Below the pieces are notes generated by a model. That model searched no databases, had not been told where the DNA came from, and saw nothing but the letters and a program-made list of their open reading frames with translations. Both the position numbers and the translations under genes were made by a program. 64,000 nt of DNA, from positions 400,410-464,409 of the forward strand of contig LPNY01000042.1 of the NCBI GenBank assembly GCA_001655195.1, written 5' to 3'. Position 1 is the first letter of the stretch, and every line of letters begins with the position of its first letter. This DNA comes from Arcobacter sp. EP1 (GTDB taxonomy: Bacteria; Campylobacterota; Campylobacteria; Campylobacterales; Arcobacteraceae). Shown here piece by piece: positions 56,483 to 64,000 of the stretch.

Positions 56483-56508
56483 AGAAAAGCCAACTGTTTG
56501 GCTTTTCT
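56483..56508 (+). terminator. Intrinsic terminator of serS
   Basis: AGAAAAGCCAA-ctgt-TTGGCTTTTCT, a perfect 11-base stem 8 bases after the serS stop. The stem and loop resemble the first 18 bases of the long-hairpin repeats. Confidence 0.85.
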
Positions 56509-56576
56509 AGAGTTGGAACCGTAGTCGATGTGCATTTATGCACCGATGTAGGCTGTTCCTTTAGGCGGAAGCTTAC
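56509..56576. repeat. Second hairpin after serS, possible relative of the long-hairpin repeat
   Basis: GGAAC at the left and GTTCC at the right flank an imperfect stem with the tip GTGCAT-tt-ATGCAC. Outside, GTAAG before the terminator hairpin and CTTAC at the end also pair, so the whole 56480-56574 stretch is one nested structure. It ends directly at the stop of the convergent gene. Confidence 0.5.
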
Positions 56577-58562
56577 TTAAATTAACTTTTCAGGGCGACC
56601 AAAGTAGTAACCTTGAGAGTAATCAATACCAATATCATTTAAAATATTATAGATATTCTCATTTTCAACAAACTCTGCAATGGTTTCTATGTTCTGTTTT
56701 TTTGCAAAAGTTACAATAGTTTCAACAATATTTTTACTAAATAAATCGTGTTCAATATTTCGAATAAGACTACCATCAATCTTTAAAATATCAGGATTGT
56801 AATCTAATAATCTCTCAAAATTTGAATAGCCACTTCCAAAGTCATCAATAGCAATTTGTACATCACCAATATCTTTGACGAGTAATATGAACTCTTTGAC
56901 TGTTTCAAAGTCTTTTATATCTTCATCTTCAAGAAGTTCAAATGTTACTCTACCTTTGTAAGCAGGATTAGAAACTAGTTCAATGAGTTTGTTTCTTATG
57001 GTAATGTTTTCAATATCAAGAACAGAGAGATTTATACTCACATTGTGTTTGATATGGTCAAGTACTTTAAAAGAACTCTCAATGACACGTTCAGTGATTT
57101 TTGTATAGTAGGTCCCTTTTTTTGAGGTCTCTAAGAAGAAATAAGGAGAGATTATTTCACCTTTATCATTTATCAGTCGTACTAGGGATTCGTATTTGAT
57201 AATCTCTTTTGTTTTGTTATGAATGATGGGTTGAAAGTAGGAGACAATATTGAAGTTGTCTAGTGCCTTTTTTACCATATGAATAGTCTCAATATTTTTT
57301 TGAGCATTTTTGTGAGCTTCTTCGATTAAGTTGTTAGCAAAAACTAGACTTTGATTGTTTTGCATAGCTTTTTCAATACCGTACTTGGCATTTTCATAGG
57401 TGTGTTCTTCCCCATAACTATAACTAATGGAAATAGAAACATCATAATCAATATTTTTTAATTTAATGGTTGAGTCTTTAGCATTTTTAATAAGTTCAAG
57501 TAGATGTTCTTCAATATTAATTTGATTTTCGATGATTTTATTATAATCTTCTACTAAAGCAAAAGAACCATCTCCTAATTTATATATTTTTTCAAAGATT
57601 TTATTTTTTGGCAGAAGGCTTAACAGTGTGTTCCCAAAAATAGTTTCAATTTTTTCTACAGTTTGTGTATCGTAAAATTTATCAAGTATATCAAAGTTTT
57701 CAATTTGAATGAGAGCAAGAAGTGAAGTTCTACTTGATTCTAAACTGGCAAAAAGTTGTTTTTTTTCACTCATGATTTCACTAATATCATTTCTAAGAGC
57801 CATATATTCAATAATATTACCATCTTGGTCTAGAAGTGGCTTTATAATGCTTTTTACATAATAACTTTTCCCATCTTTTGATAAGTTTTTTATTATGCCT
57901 TGCCAGGGTTGTTTATTTGTTTTTATTGTGTTCCAAAGTTTCTTGAATAGTTTTTTAGGGTTATCAGGATGACGCACAATATTGTGAGGTTGCCCAATCA
58001 ACTCTTCTTTTGTGTATCCTGATATCTCACAAAAGTTATCATTAACAAAAGTAATTACACCATCAGGATCAGTTTTTGAGATTATTGAACTTTTGTTTGT
58101 GATTTCTTGATATTGTTCTAAGATAGCAAGGTTTTTATTGTGTGCTTTTTGTAAGACAGTTTTTTCAACAACTTTTTTGACACTGCTTAAAAACTGTTCA
58201 GTTTGAATTGGTTTGACTATAAAACCATCAATTCCCGCTTGTATTGCTTTAAACATGACATCCAATTCCCCATGGGCTGAAATAATTAACGTGGGAATAT
58301 TGTGGTCAATTTCTTTTATATGCTCAATGAATTCAATACCATTCATAATGGGCATATTGATATCAGTAATAACTAAATCAATAGATTCATTTTTAAATAT
58401 AGTTAGAGCTTCTTCACCATCATTAGCAACAAAAATAACATCAAAGATTATATTTAATAATTTAACAACACTATCTCTCACTTCAATATCATCTTCAGCA
58501 TAAAGTATTCGAATATCCCGAGATATGTCTATTAATTCATTTAAATCTGATTTTCCATTCAT
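56577..58562 (-). CDS. Response regulator with PAS, degenerate GGDEF and EAL domains
   Basis: 661 residues. The N-terminal receiver has the phospho-Asp in LVITDINMPIMNG and the usual Lys in FIVKPIQ. A PAS domain follows (about 155-275, VNDNFCEISGYTKEELIG and WQGIIKNLSKDGKSYYV). The GGDEF-like part has LGDGSFALVED instead of GGEEF, so it is probably inactive. The EAL domain keeps YESLVR, NLSVLD, DDFGSGYSNFERLL, LKIDGSL and SQGYYFGRP, so c-di-GMP hydrolysis is likely. No kinase is adjacent. It controls local c-di-GMP in response to an unknown signal. Confidence 0.9.
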   Translation of the reverse strand: MNGKSDLNELIDISRDIRILYAEDDIEVRDSVVKLLNIIFDVIFVANDGEEALTIFKNESIDLVITDINMPIMNGIEFIEHIKEIDHNIPTLIISAHGELDVMFKAIQAGIDGFIVKPIQTEQFLSSVKKVVEKTVLQKAHNKNLAILEQYQEITNKSSIISKTDPDGVITFVNDNFCEISGYTKEELIGQPHNIVRHPDNPKKLFKKLWNTIKTNKQPWQGIIKNLSKDGKSYYVKSIIKPLLDQDGNIIEYMALRNDISEIMSEKKQLFASLESSRTSLLALIQIENFDILDKFYDTQTVEKIETIFGNTLLSLLPKNKIFEKIYKLGDGSFALVEDYNKIIENQINIEEHLLELIKNAKDSTIKLKNIDYDVSISISYSYGEEHTYENAKYGIEKAMQNNQSLVFANNLIEEAHKNAQKNIETIHMVKKALDNFNIVSYFQPIIHNKTKEIIKYESLVRLINDKGEIISPYFFLETSKKGTYYTKITERVIESSFKVLDHIKHNVSINLSVLDIENITIRNKLIELVSNPAYKGRVTFELLEDEDIKDFETVKEFILLVKDIGDVQIAIDDFGSGYSNFERLLDYNPDILKIDGSLIRNIEHDLFSKNIVETIVTFAKKQNIETIAEFVENENIYNILNDIGIDYSQGYYFGRPEKLI

Positions 58563-58633
58563 ACGTACTCTTTAGGAATAAGGATAAAATAATTATATAA
58601 AAATTCGAAAGTAATGTCTATTAAATTAGTTGG

Positions 58634-59011
58634 TTATTTAACAAAAACTTTAGTATCAAGCACTTTGCCTGAGTAGCTAAGTTCCAAATAACCTTTTGTT
58701 ACTGTCATATGTTGAAAAATGTACTCTTTACCAATGGCAATACCATTTTTAATAATGAGTTGTTCTTTAATGATATGACCCTGAGAGTTTCCAATTTTTA
58801 CTTTTGGTTTTTCATGGAAGAGTTTTCCAAAAAGATAGACTTTGCTAAAACAGTAACCGTTATAGTCTTTGTCAGTTTTACGTTTAGCTTGAATATTTTC
58901 TTCAACCATACGGTGATCTAACATAGCAACTGCATATCCATTAATGACATTGCTCGAATAAGCAAAAGCAGTATTACAAAGAAGAAGAGTCAATAAAAGT
59001 AAATTTTTCAT
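58634..59011 (-). CDS. Small exported hypothetical protein next to the nap genes
   Basis: 125 residues with a signal peptide (about 1-17, LLLTLLLCNTAFA). The mature part contains many beta-type stretches (KVKIGNSQGHIIKEQLII, FQHMTVTKGYLELSYSG) and one Cys (NGYCFSKVYLF). I do not recognise the family. It is the last gene after napD with a 44-base gap, so it may be part of the nap transcript; a role in nitrate reduction is inference only. Confidence 0.65.
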   Translation of the reverse strand: MKNLLLLTLLLCNTAFAYSSNVINGYAVAMLDHRMVEENIQAKRKTDKDYNGYCFSKVYLFGKLFHEKPKVKIGNSQGHIIKEQLIIKNGIAIGKEYIFQHMTVTKGYLELSYSGKVLDTKVFVK

Positions 59012-59055
59012 ACTCTTATTGTAACTCTATGGAAGTAATAGTTTAATTAAATAAA

Positions 59056-59418
59056 CTATTTAATATTATATAAGTCTTTTTTCTTTAAATCACCGTTATA
59101 AACGATGTCAGACGGATCAATTGTATCATCATTTAACATTGATGGAACTACATCAGAATTTTCTAATTGCTCCATATTAGCATCAAGTTCATCTTCACTA
59201 TATGCCATTTGCATATCAGCAGCTGCAATATGAGGGATTGATTCAATTACACGAAGTTTTTTAAGTTCATCACTTACATCTTTACCTTCAATAGTAACGA
59301 TAACTCGTCCTTTTTCATCATGCATATGATAATCACATACTTCACACTCTTTTAAACTTTTTACAACTTCATCTAAATATTTTGGTAGAGTCTGTACTAC
59401 AATGCTTGAAATATTCAT
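59056..59418 (-). CDS. napD: NapD, chaperone for NapA maturation
   Basis: 120 residues with a ferredoxin-like NapD fold: NISSIVVQTLPKYLDEVVKSLKE and VCDYHMHDEKGRVIVTIEGKD near the N-terminus. NapD binds the twin-arginine signal of NapA and helps its folding before export. It carries a longer acidic C-terminal tail than the E. coli protein. It is separated from napL by a 179-base gap rich in hairpins. Confidence 0.9.
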   Translation of the reverse strand: MNISSIVVQTLPKYLDEVVKSLKECEVCDYHMHDEKGRVIVTIEGKDVSDELKKLRVIESIPHIAAADMQMAYSEDELDANMEQLENSDVVPSMLNDDTIDPSDIVYNGDLKKKDLYNIK

Positions 59419-59597
59419 ATTTATCCTTTTTAATGGTTCCTATTAAAAGAGAACCTTGTTATTTTTTATCTACTTTTCAACACAATTTATGAAAAATTGT
59501 TAAAAGTAGCATGAGCGCAGTGAATCCACACTTGCACAAACTAAAGAGCTTTAAGAATAAAGCCTTTTAAGTGTTAAATTATTAAAGTATTTATTAC
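59419..59597. other. Hairpin-rich gap between napL and napD
   Basis: Three inverted repeats are visible: GGTTC/GAACC at about 59436-59456; CTACTTTT at 59470-59477 with AAAAGTAG at 59502-59509, continued by CAATTT/AAATTG; and GCTTTA/TAAAGC at about 59546-59565. No coding frame runs through it. It may hold a processing site, partial terminator or small RNA. Confidence 0.5.
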
Positions 59598-60554
59598 TTA
59601 TTGTAATTTATAAAAATTAACAACATTATCATCACTGGCAACTAAAATCTCTTTTTCATTTAAAAAAACCATTTTAGTCAAAGTCATTTTGTTTTGTGTT
59701 AACTTATATAAATCACTATTTGTTCGTGTATTAAAAACAGTAACATTATTCTCTTCATCACTTGAATATGCACCGACTTCACCTTTTGGACTTAGGGCAC
59801 AACTATAAATCAAAAAAGTTGATTTTTTATAGTAAGGTTTGCTATTCATTGTTGTATAAACAACAGCTCGTCTATCTTGACCTGCTGTTAAAATTGTATT
59901 GTTTTTCCAATCAAGTTGAAAAACATTATCGAGGTTTTGTCCACTTAATGTTGTTTGCATATGACCATCTTTGACATTTATGAGTTGTAAATCTCCACTC
60001 TCATCCGTTACGATTACCATATCTTTTTTTTCATTAAGTACAAAATCAGAAAATTTTGATTGACTCACTTGTTTGACATAAATTGATTTGTTAGTTTTTA
60101 TATCAAAGAAATAGAGTTGATTACTTAATAGGGAAAATAGAATTTTAGTTGGTGTTACAAATTTTGCTTTTGCAATAAAGTATCGTTTTTTATCTGAGAT
60201 GATATTGGTTAGTTTCCCATTCTCATAGATATCAATATTTCTTCCACCTTTAACACCTTGTGAAACAATTAAAACTCTGTTTTCTAAAACATCAATACTG
60301 TAGATTTTACTGTCAATGATATCTCCCATAAAATCCTCAATTTGAGGTAAGGTAATAGAAGACTCTTTGAGTGTTGTAGAAATATTAAAAACATCAACGC
60401 TGCTTGCTTTTGTTGCAACATAGAGTTTATTGTTATTCACAACTAAATCAGTAACTCCACCTTTTGCTTGAAATCCAAATTTTGGTGTTAAATCTTTTGC
60501 CCACACTAAACTTGTAAATAGACATAGTAGTAAAACAAGATTTAAACGTTTCAT
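59598..60554 (-). CDS. napL: NapL, WD40-like periplasmic protein
   Basis: 318 residues with a signal peptide (residues 1-19, LLLCLFTSLVWA) and a beta-propeller pattern with repeated LYVATKASSVDVFNIST-, VVYTTMNSKPYY- and VASDDNVVNFYKL-like blades. NapL is found in nap operons of Campylobacterota; its exact role is not settled in the literature I know. It abuts napF and is followed by an intergenic gap with hairpins. Confidence 0.88.
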   Translation of the reverse strand: MKRLNLVLLLCLFTSLVWAKDLTPKFGFQAKGGVTDLVVNNNKLYVATKASSVDVFNISTTLKESSITLPQIEDFMGDIIDSKIYSIDVLENRVLIVSQGVKGGRNIDIYENGKLTNIISDKKRYFIAKAKFVTPTKILFSLLSNQLYFFDIKTNKSIYVKQVSQSKFSDFVLNEKKDMVIVTDESGDLQLINVKDGHMQTTLSGQNLDNVFQLDWKNNTILTAGQDRRAVVYTTMNSKPYYKKSTFLIYSCALSPKGEVGAYSSDEENNVTVFNTRTNSDLYKLTQNKMTLTKMVFLNEKEILVASDDNVVNFYKLQ

Positions 60555-61034
60555 TTATTCTCCGATTTCAATCGCATTGGTTGGACAGACTTTCATACAA
60601 AAGCCACATGAGGTACAGTTTTCATTAATTTGTGGTCGAAACATTGCTAAAAACTCGATAGCGTCATCTATGCATGGGTCTTTACATGAAAAACACATGG
60701 TTTGGTTCCAACTTAAACATTTTAGTATATTAATGCTAATTTTAGCATCAATATTTTTTTTATATTCAACTTTTAAGACTTCCGTTGGACAAGCTATTGC
60801 ACAATCATCACAATAGGTACAACCACTGTTTGAAAAGTTTAGCTTTGGAGTTTTATCTTTTTGAATATCAATAATATCAACTTCACAAGCGTTAGCACAA
60901 TCTCCTTCACACTCACTGCATGAAGTTAAAAAAAGTGATTCGTCTTGAAAGTATGGAGGTCGGATAATTCTCTCTTGAACATCTTCTTGATTAAAAGATG
61001 AAGCAAGAGAGCTAAATAGCTCTCTTCGTTTCAT
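60555..61034 (-). CDS. napF: NapF-like ferredoxin
   Basis: 159-residue polyferredoxin. Four Cys clusters are seen: CSECEGDCANACEVDI, CTYCDDCAIACPTEV, CFSCKDPCIDDA and CTSCGFCMKVCPTNA. NapF is a cytoplasmic iron-sulfur protein that interacts with NapA during maturation. It starts at the napB stop (TAATG overlap) and ends 1 base before napL. The clusters and position make the call good. Confidence 0.9.
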   Translation of the reverse strand: MKRRELFSSLASSFNQEDVQERIIRPPYFQDESLFLTSCSECEGDCANACEVDIIDIQKDKTPKLNFSNSGCTYCDDCAIACPTEVLKVEYKKNIDAKISINILKCLSWNQTMCFSCKDPCIDDAIEFLAMFRPQINENCTSCGFCMKVCPTNAIEIGE

Positions 61035-61642
61035 TACTTAAGTGTGTTAACACCTTCATTGATGTTATCTACTAAGTTAGATGCTCTACTATGACCATCT
61101 TTTCTGAAATCTGCTTCGAATTCATTTTCAACAACTAATGCACCTTGTGATTGTGGAGCATGACATTGTGAACAGTTGAATCTAGCACCAGATACTTGAT
61201 TAAGCTTTTTAGAACTAACTAGTTTATCACTAGTATTATCTACAGCTGCACCATCTTTAGTAATCTTACCATTTTGACCAATACCTGTGTTTGGTCGATA
61301 ATCTGTTAAGTGTGATGTAGGAATAGCTGTTGCATTTAATGACTTAGCAACCGCAGGTTCGTGACATCCTAAACACGCATTATTACTAATAGTAATTGGT
61401 AACATTCCATCAACACTATGTGGAATCATAGGTGGAGCATTTTCAAATGCTCTGTTGATGTACTGTGATGTACCAGCAGCAGCAGTTGCATATTTTGTTT
61501 CATCACCTGTTGTTGTATTTTCAGAATAAAGGTCTGTTTTTCTAAGACCTAGTGATTCTTCAGTATACGTTTTCTCTGCACATCCAGCCATAAAAATTGC
61601 AGCTGCAGCAGTTAGACCTAAAGCAATCTTAGTTAACTTCAT
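61034..61642 (-). CDS. napB: NapB, diheme cytochrome c of nitrate reductase
   Basis: 202 residues. Two hemes in NNACLGCHEPA (near 108) and FNCSQCHAPQ (near 163). The N-terminus KLTKIALGLTAAAAIFMAGCAEK contains a lipobox-like FMAGC, suggesting a lipoprotein attached to the periplasmic face instead of a freely soluble NapB. NapB passes electrons to NapA. Start overlaps the napH stop (ATGA). Confidence 0.93.
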   Translation of the reverse strand: MKLTKIALGLTAAAAIFMAGCAEKTYTEESLGLRKTDLYSENTTTGDETKYATAAAGTSQYINRAFENAPPMIPHSVDGMLPITISNNACLGCHEPAVAKSLNATAIPTSHLTDYRPNTGIGQNGKITKDGAAVDNTSDKLVSSKKLNQVSGARFNCSQCHAPQSQGALVVENEFEADFRKDGHSRASNLVDNINEGVNTLK

Positions 61643-62448
61643 TTTGTTTCTCCTGTTAATTTTCTAATTGAAAAGTTTAAAGCATCATCATTACACACTT
61701 CGATACATCGTGCACAGTTTGTACATTCTCCTGAAAGTACTTTCATGGTTTTTTTACCAACCATATGGAGTACTTGATTCTCTGGACAAACTTCTTTACA
61801 CTCCATACACTCTGTACATTTGTATGAATCATGACTTACTTTTATAAAACTAAATTTGGCTAATAGTGAATAAAATCCACCAAGTGGACATATATGACCA
61901 CACCAACCATTTTTTAAAACAAAAAGGTCAAATAAAAATATGATGACCATTGCTGCCCAACCAAATCCTAACCCAAAGATTATTCCTCTATGCATCATGG
62001 AAATAGGAGAGATAAATTCAAATGCTGTAATTCCTAAAGCAAATGAAATAATCAGACTTATGGCAATAATATAGTATCGCATGTTACGTGTTGCAGGTTG
62101 CCGTTTCTGGATTTGGTTAAATCCAGCTTTCCGTCGAATATAATTACTTAAATCAGTAATCATATTGATTGGACAAACCCAAGAGCAAAATGCTCTTCCA
62201 CCAATTAACATGTAAAATACTACAATAATTGCTGCACCTATTAAGATATCCGCTGAGATAACTGCCCCTGCTATAAACATTTGCAGTACCGCATAAGGAT
62301 CACTTAAAGGTATAACATCTAATAACAATGATGAACTCAAGTTACCAGTTAAGACATTGATTCCCCACACATTTGCCATAATGTATAAAAACATTATAGA
62401 TATTTGTGAAAATCTTCGAAGGATCAGATATTTATTTTTACTAATCAT
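61639..62448 (-). CDS. napH: NapH, membrane iron-sulfur quinol dehydrogenase subunit
   Basis: 269 residues. Four membrane helices, cytoplasmic CxxxCP motifs (CSWVCPINM and CGHICPLGGF), and a C-terminal pair of [4Fe-4S] sites (CTECMECKEVCPE and CTNCARCIEVCND). NapG and NapH form a menaquinol dehydrogenase feeding the Nap system in organisms such as this, where no napC is visible. It overlaps napG by 8 bases and napB by 4. Confidence 0.94.
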   Translation of the reverse strand: MISKNKYLILRRFSQISIMFLYIMANVWGINVLTGNLSSSLLLDVIPLSDPYAVLQMFIAGAVISADILIGAAIIVVFYMLIGGRAFCSWVCPINMITDLSNYIRRKAGFNQIQKRQPATRNMRYYIIAISLIISFALGITAFEFISPISMMHRGIIFGLGFGWAAMVIIFLFDLFVLKNGWCGHICPLGGFYSLLAKFSFIKVSHDSYKCTECMECKEVCPENQVLHMVGKKTMKVLSGECTNCARCIEVCNDDALNFSIRKLTGETK

Positions 62449-63253
62449 CTAAAATCCCTCCCATATCATTTAAAGAATCAACAGCTGATCGTTTACTGAT
62501 CTCTGTTGTAGTTCTTATTTCACTGGCATTCTCTAATCGTTTCTCATCGTTTTTATCCCAGCCTTTGATATAATAATCTCCAGCTTTTCCTAATGCAACT
62601 TCTCGTGGTAAAACAAAAATTGCTGCTTTTTCAGTTACACATGCTTTTTCACACAATCCACATCCAGTACATTTATCTGCATGGACAACGGGCTGCATAA
62701 AGGCATGTTTACCTGTTCGTTCATTCTTTATGTAATCAACAGTTATGGCTTCACCCAAAATTGGGCAAGCTCGATAACATGCGTCACATTGAATTCCCCA
62801 AAACGCAATACAATTCTCTTTATCGATTACTGCGACACCCATGTCTGCAATATCGATATCTAAATTACCATTTGTTGTTACACTCTGTTCATCCAAGGCA
62901 CCTGTAGGACATACAGGAACACATGGAATATCAGGACACATATAACAAGGTATATCTCTTGGAACAAAGTACGGTGTTCCAATTGGCCTGTTATCGCCTG
63001 GTTTGGCTAACATCAAGGTATCATAAGGACATGCTTCTACACACATCCCACATTTAATACATGTCTTTAAAAAATCATTCTCTTTTAATGCTCCAGGTGG
63101 TCTAAGTAACAAAGTTGATGCAGTTACTTCATCAACGTATGCACTCCATACTAAACCTCCAAGGGCTGCAAGACCGGCTGTTCTTGCACCATTTAAAAGG
63201 AACTCTCTTCGAGACAGTTCTTTTTGACCTTTTTTAGGAATGTTATTGCTCAA
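62441..63253 (-). CDS. napG: NapG, periplasmic ferredoxin of nitrate reductase
   Basis: 270 residues. A twin-arginine signal (ELSRREFLLNGARTAGLAA) and four [4Fe-4S] Cys sets: CIKCGMCVEACPYD, CYMCPDIPCVPVCPTG, CDACYRACPI and CTGCGLCEKACVTE. It sits on the periplasmic side of NapH. Start GGGAGTATTGTCTTG region; the ATG used is at 63253. A 122-base gap separates it from napA. Confidence 0.94.
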   Translation of the reverse strand: MSNNIPKKGQKELSRREFLLNGARTAGLAALGGLVWSAYVDEVTASTLLLRPPGALKENDFLKTCIKCGMCVEACPYDTLMLAKPGDNRPIGTPYFVPRDIPCYMCPDIPCVPVCPTGALDEQSVTTNGNLDIDIADMGVAVIDKENCIAFWGIQCDACYRACPILGEAITVDYIKNERTGKHAFMQPVVHADKCTGCGLCEKACVTEKAAIFVLPREVALGKAGDYYIKGWDKNDEKRLENASEIRTTTEISKRSAVDSLNDMGGILDD

Positions 63254-63375
63254 GACAATACTCCCTTTTCATTGAATTGATAATTATTAATTGATAATGA
63301 ATTCCCATGGCACAAGTAAAGATTGCTCATTAGATCTGCATTTTCAGACATTATCAATTCAACCACGTATCTACC

Positions 63376-64000
63376 TTATGCTTTGTAAACTTTTACAGCA
63401 CATTTTTTAAAGTCTGTTTGTTTAGACATTGGACATGTATAATCTGCACAAACTTTATTAATAAATACTTTTTCATCGAACCAAGGAACGTAAACTAGTC
63501 CTTTAGAAGGTCTATTTCTACCTCTTGTTTCAACTCTTGCTTTAACTTTTCCTCTTCGAGATTCAACCCAACAAAGTTGACCTTGTTTAACACCATATTT
63601 CTTAGCATCAGATGGATGCATGTAACATAATGCTTCAGGAACTGCTCTATATAATTCTGGAACTCTCATTGTCATTGTTCCTGAGTGCCAGTGCTCTAAT
63701 ACCCGTCCAGTACTTAACCATAAGTCATACTCTGCATCTGGCATTTCAGGTGCATCCATGTATGGTCGTGCGAAGATTTTCGCTTTGTTAGGGATTGGAG
63801 TTTTCTTCTTAGAAGTAACACCTTTTAAGTCACCCTTCATTAATGCTTTTGCTAGTTTTCCGTAGAATGCAAATTCACCAGTATTTGCTTTAGCAGCATA
63901 TGGGTCATACTTAGCATTAAATCGCCATTGAGTCTCTTTTCCATCAACTACTGGCCATTTTAATCCTCTTACTCTGTGGTAAGTATCAAAGTCAGCTAAA
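63376..64000 (-). CDS. napA: NapA, periplasmic nitrate reductase catalytic subunit (C-terminal part)
   Basis: Molybdenum-bisMGD enzyme reducing nitrate to nitrite. The window contains only the last 208 or so residues; the frame is open to the right edge, beginning [20 protein letters not shown]. The C-terminal molybdopterin-binding region is typical: [40 protein letters not shown], and [22 protein letters not shown] ending. The ATG at 63840 is internal. It is the first gene of napA-G-H-B-F-L-D. Confidence 0.96.
   Translation of the reverse strand, partial: LADFDTYHRVRGLKWPVVDGKETQWRFNAKYDPYAAKANTGEFAFYGKLAKALMKGDLKGVTSKKKTPIPNKAKIFARPYMDAPEMPDAEYDLWLSTGRVLEHWHSGTMTMRVPELYRAVPEALCYMHPSDAKKYGVKQGQLCWVESRRGKVKARVETRGRNRPSKGLVYVPWFDEKVFINKVCADYTCPMSKQTDFKKCAVKVYKA

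Noticed and set aside
63376..63840. Treating the frame from the ATG at 63840 as a complete small protein
   Set aside because: The frame stays open to the window edge and the upstream residues continue the NapA sequence.
1..64000. tRNA, rRNA or CRISPR arrays
   Set aside because: No cloverleaf-like sequence with CCA-type ends or repeated spacers was noticed in any gap; most gaps are shorter than 200 bases. This was by eye only, so a tRNAscan or CRISPR search would be needed to exclude them fully.

Overview
The window is an AT-rich, gene-dense bacterial chromosome segment that looks like Campylobacterota, most likely an Arcobacter-group (Arcobacteraceae) organism. The reasons are the nap order napA-G-H-B-F-L-D (napL is characteristic of this phylum), the pheS-pheT-aroA-ispH-rpsA-serA-efp string, petA-petB-petC with a diheme PetC, a RecB-like AddA, a short-form HisG and many HxWRQPL-type signalling genes. 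The genus is inference. No tRNA, rRNA, insertion sequence, prophage or CRISPR array was seen.

Layout. 1-4001: the 3' part of ribD, an nfeD-slipin membrane pair, two small membrane proteins and a long-hairpin repeat. 4130-13511 (minus): efp, serA, rpsA, ispH, aroA, pheT and pheS, with a large hairpin in the pheS leader. 13707-17199 (plus): a HIT protein, then a class II aldolase, an LsrK-type AI-2 kinase and a cupin that look like one small metabolic cassette. 17273-24000 (minus): fatty-acid genes accA, fabF, acpP and fabG, then queE, queD, queC and moeA. 24093-25168 (plus): a membrane protein and rsmE. 25220-32787 (minus): a monoheme cytochrome, petC-petB-petA, thrC, argB and a CxxCH-containing diguanylate cyclase.

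32930-40639: addA, a ThiE/TenI-like protein, a DUF3179 protein, atpB, ilvA, trmD and rplS with a structured leader. 40676-48101: a phosphorylase-like protein, a decayed histidine-kinase tail on the plus strand, a large sensor kinase with two periplasmic solute-binding domains and its binding-protein partner, a DedA protein, the second copy of the long-hairpin repeat, a DUF2971 gene broken by one stop codon, and a split ThrE exporter. 48255-56474: coaX, hisG, a methyltransferase, an FmdE-like protein, a four-CBS diguanylate cyclase, trpS, an orphan TAXI binding protein and serS. 56577-64000 (minus): a REC-PAS-GGDEF-EAL protein, a small exported protein and the nap operon, in which NapA enters from the right edge.

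The genes describe a respiring cell (bc1 complex, ATP synthase, periplasmic nitrate reductase) with heavy c-di-GMP and two-component signalling. The most unusual items are two copies of a ~120 bp near-palindromic intergenic repeat with a compensatory base change, the LsrK/aldolase/cupin cassette without lsr transport or lsrFG genes, the point-mutated DUF2971 gene beside the second repeat copy, and the plus-strand histidine-kinase remnant at about 41403-41503.
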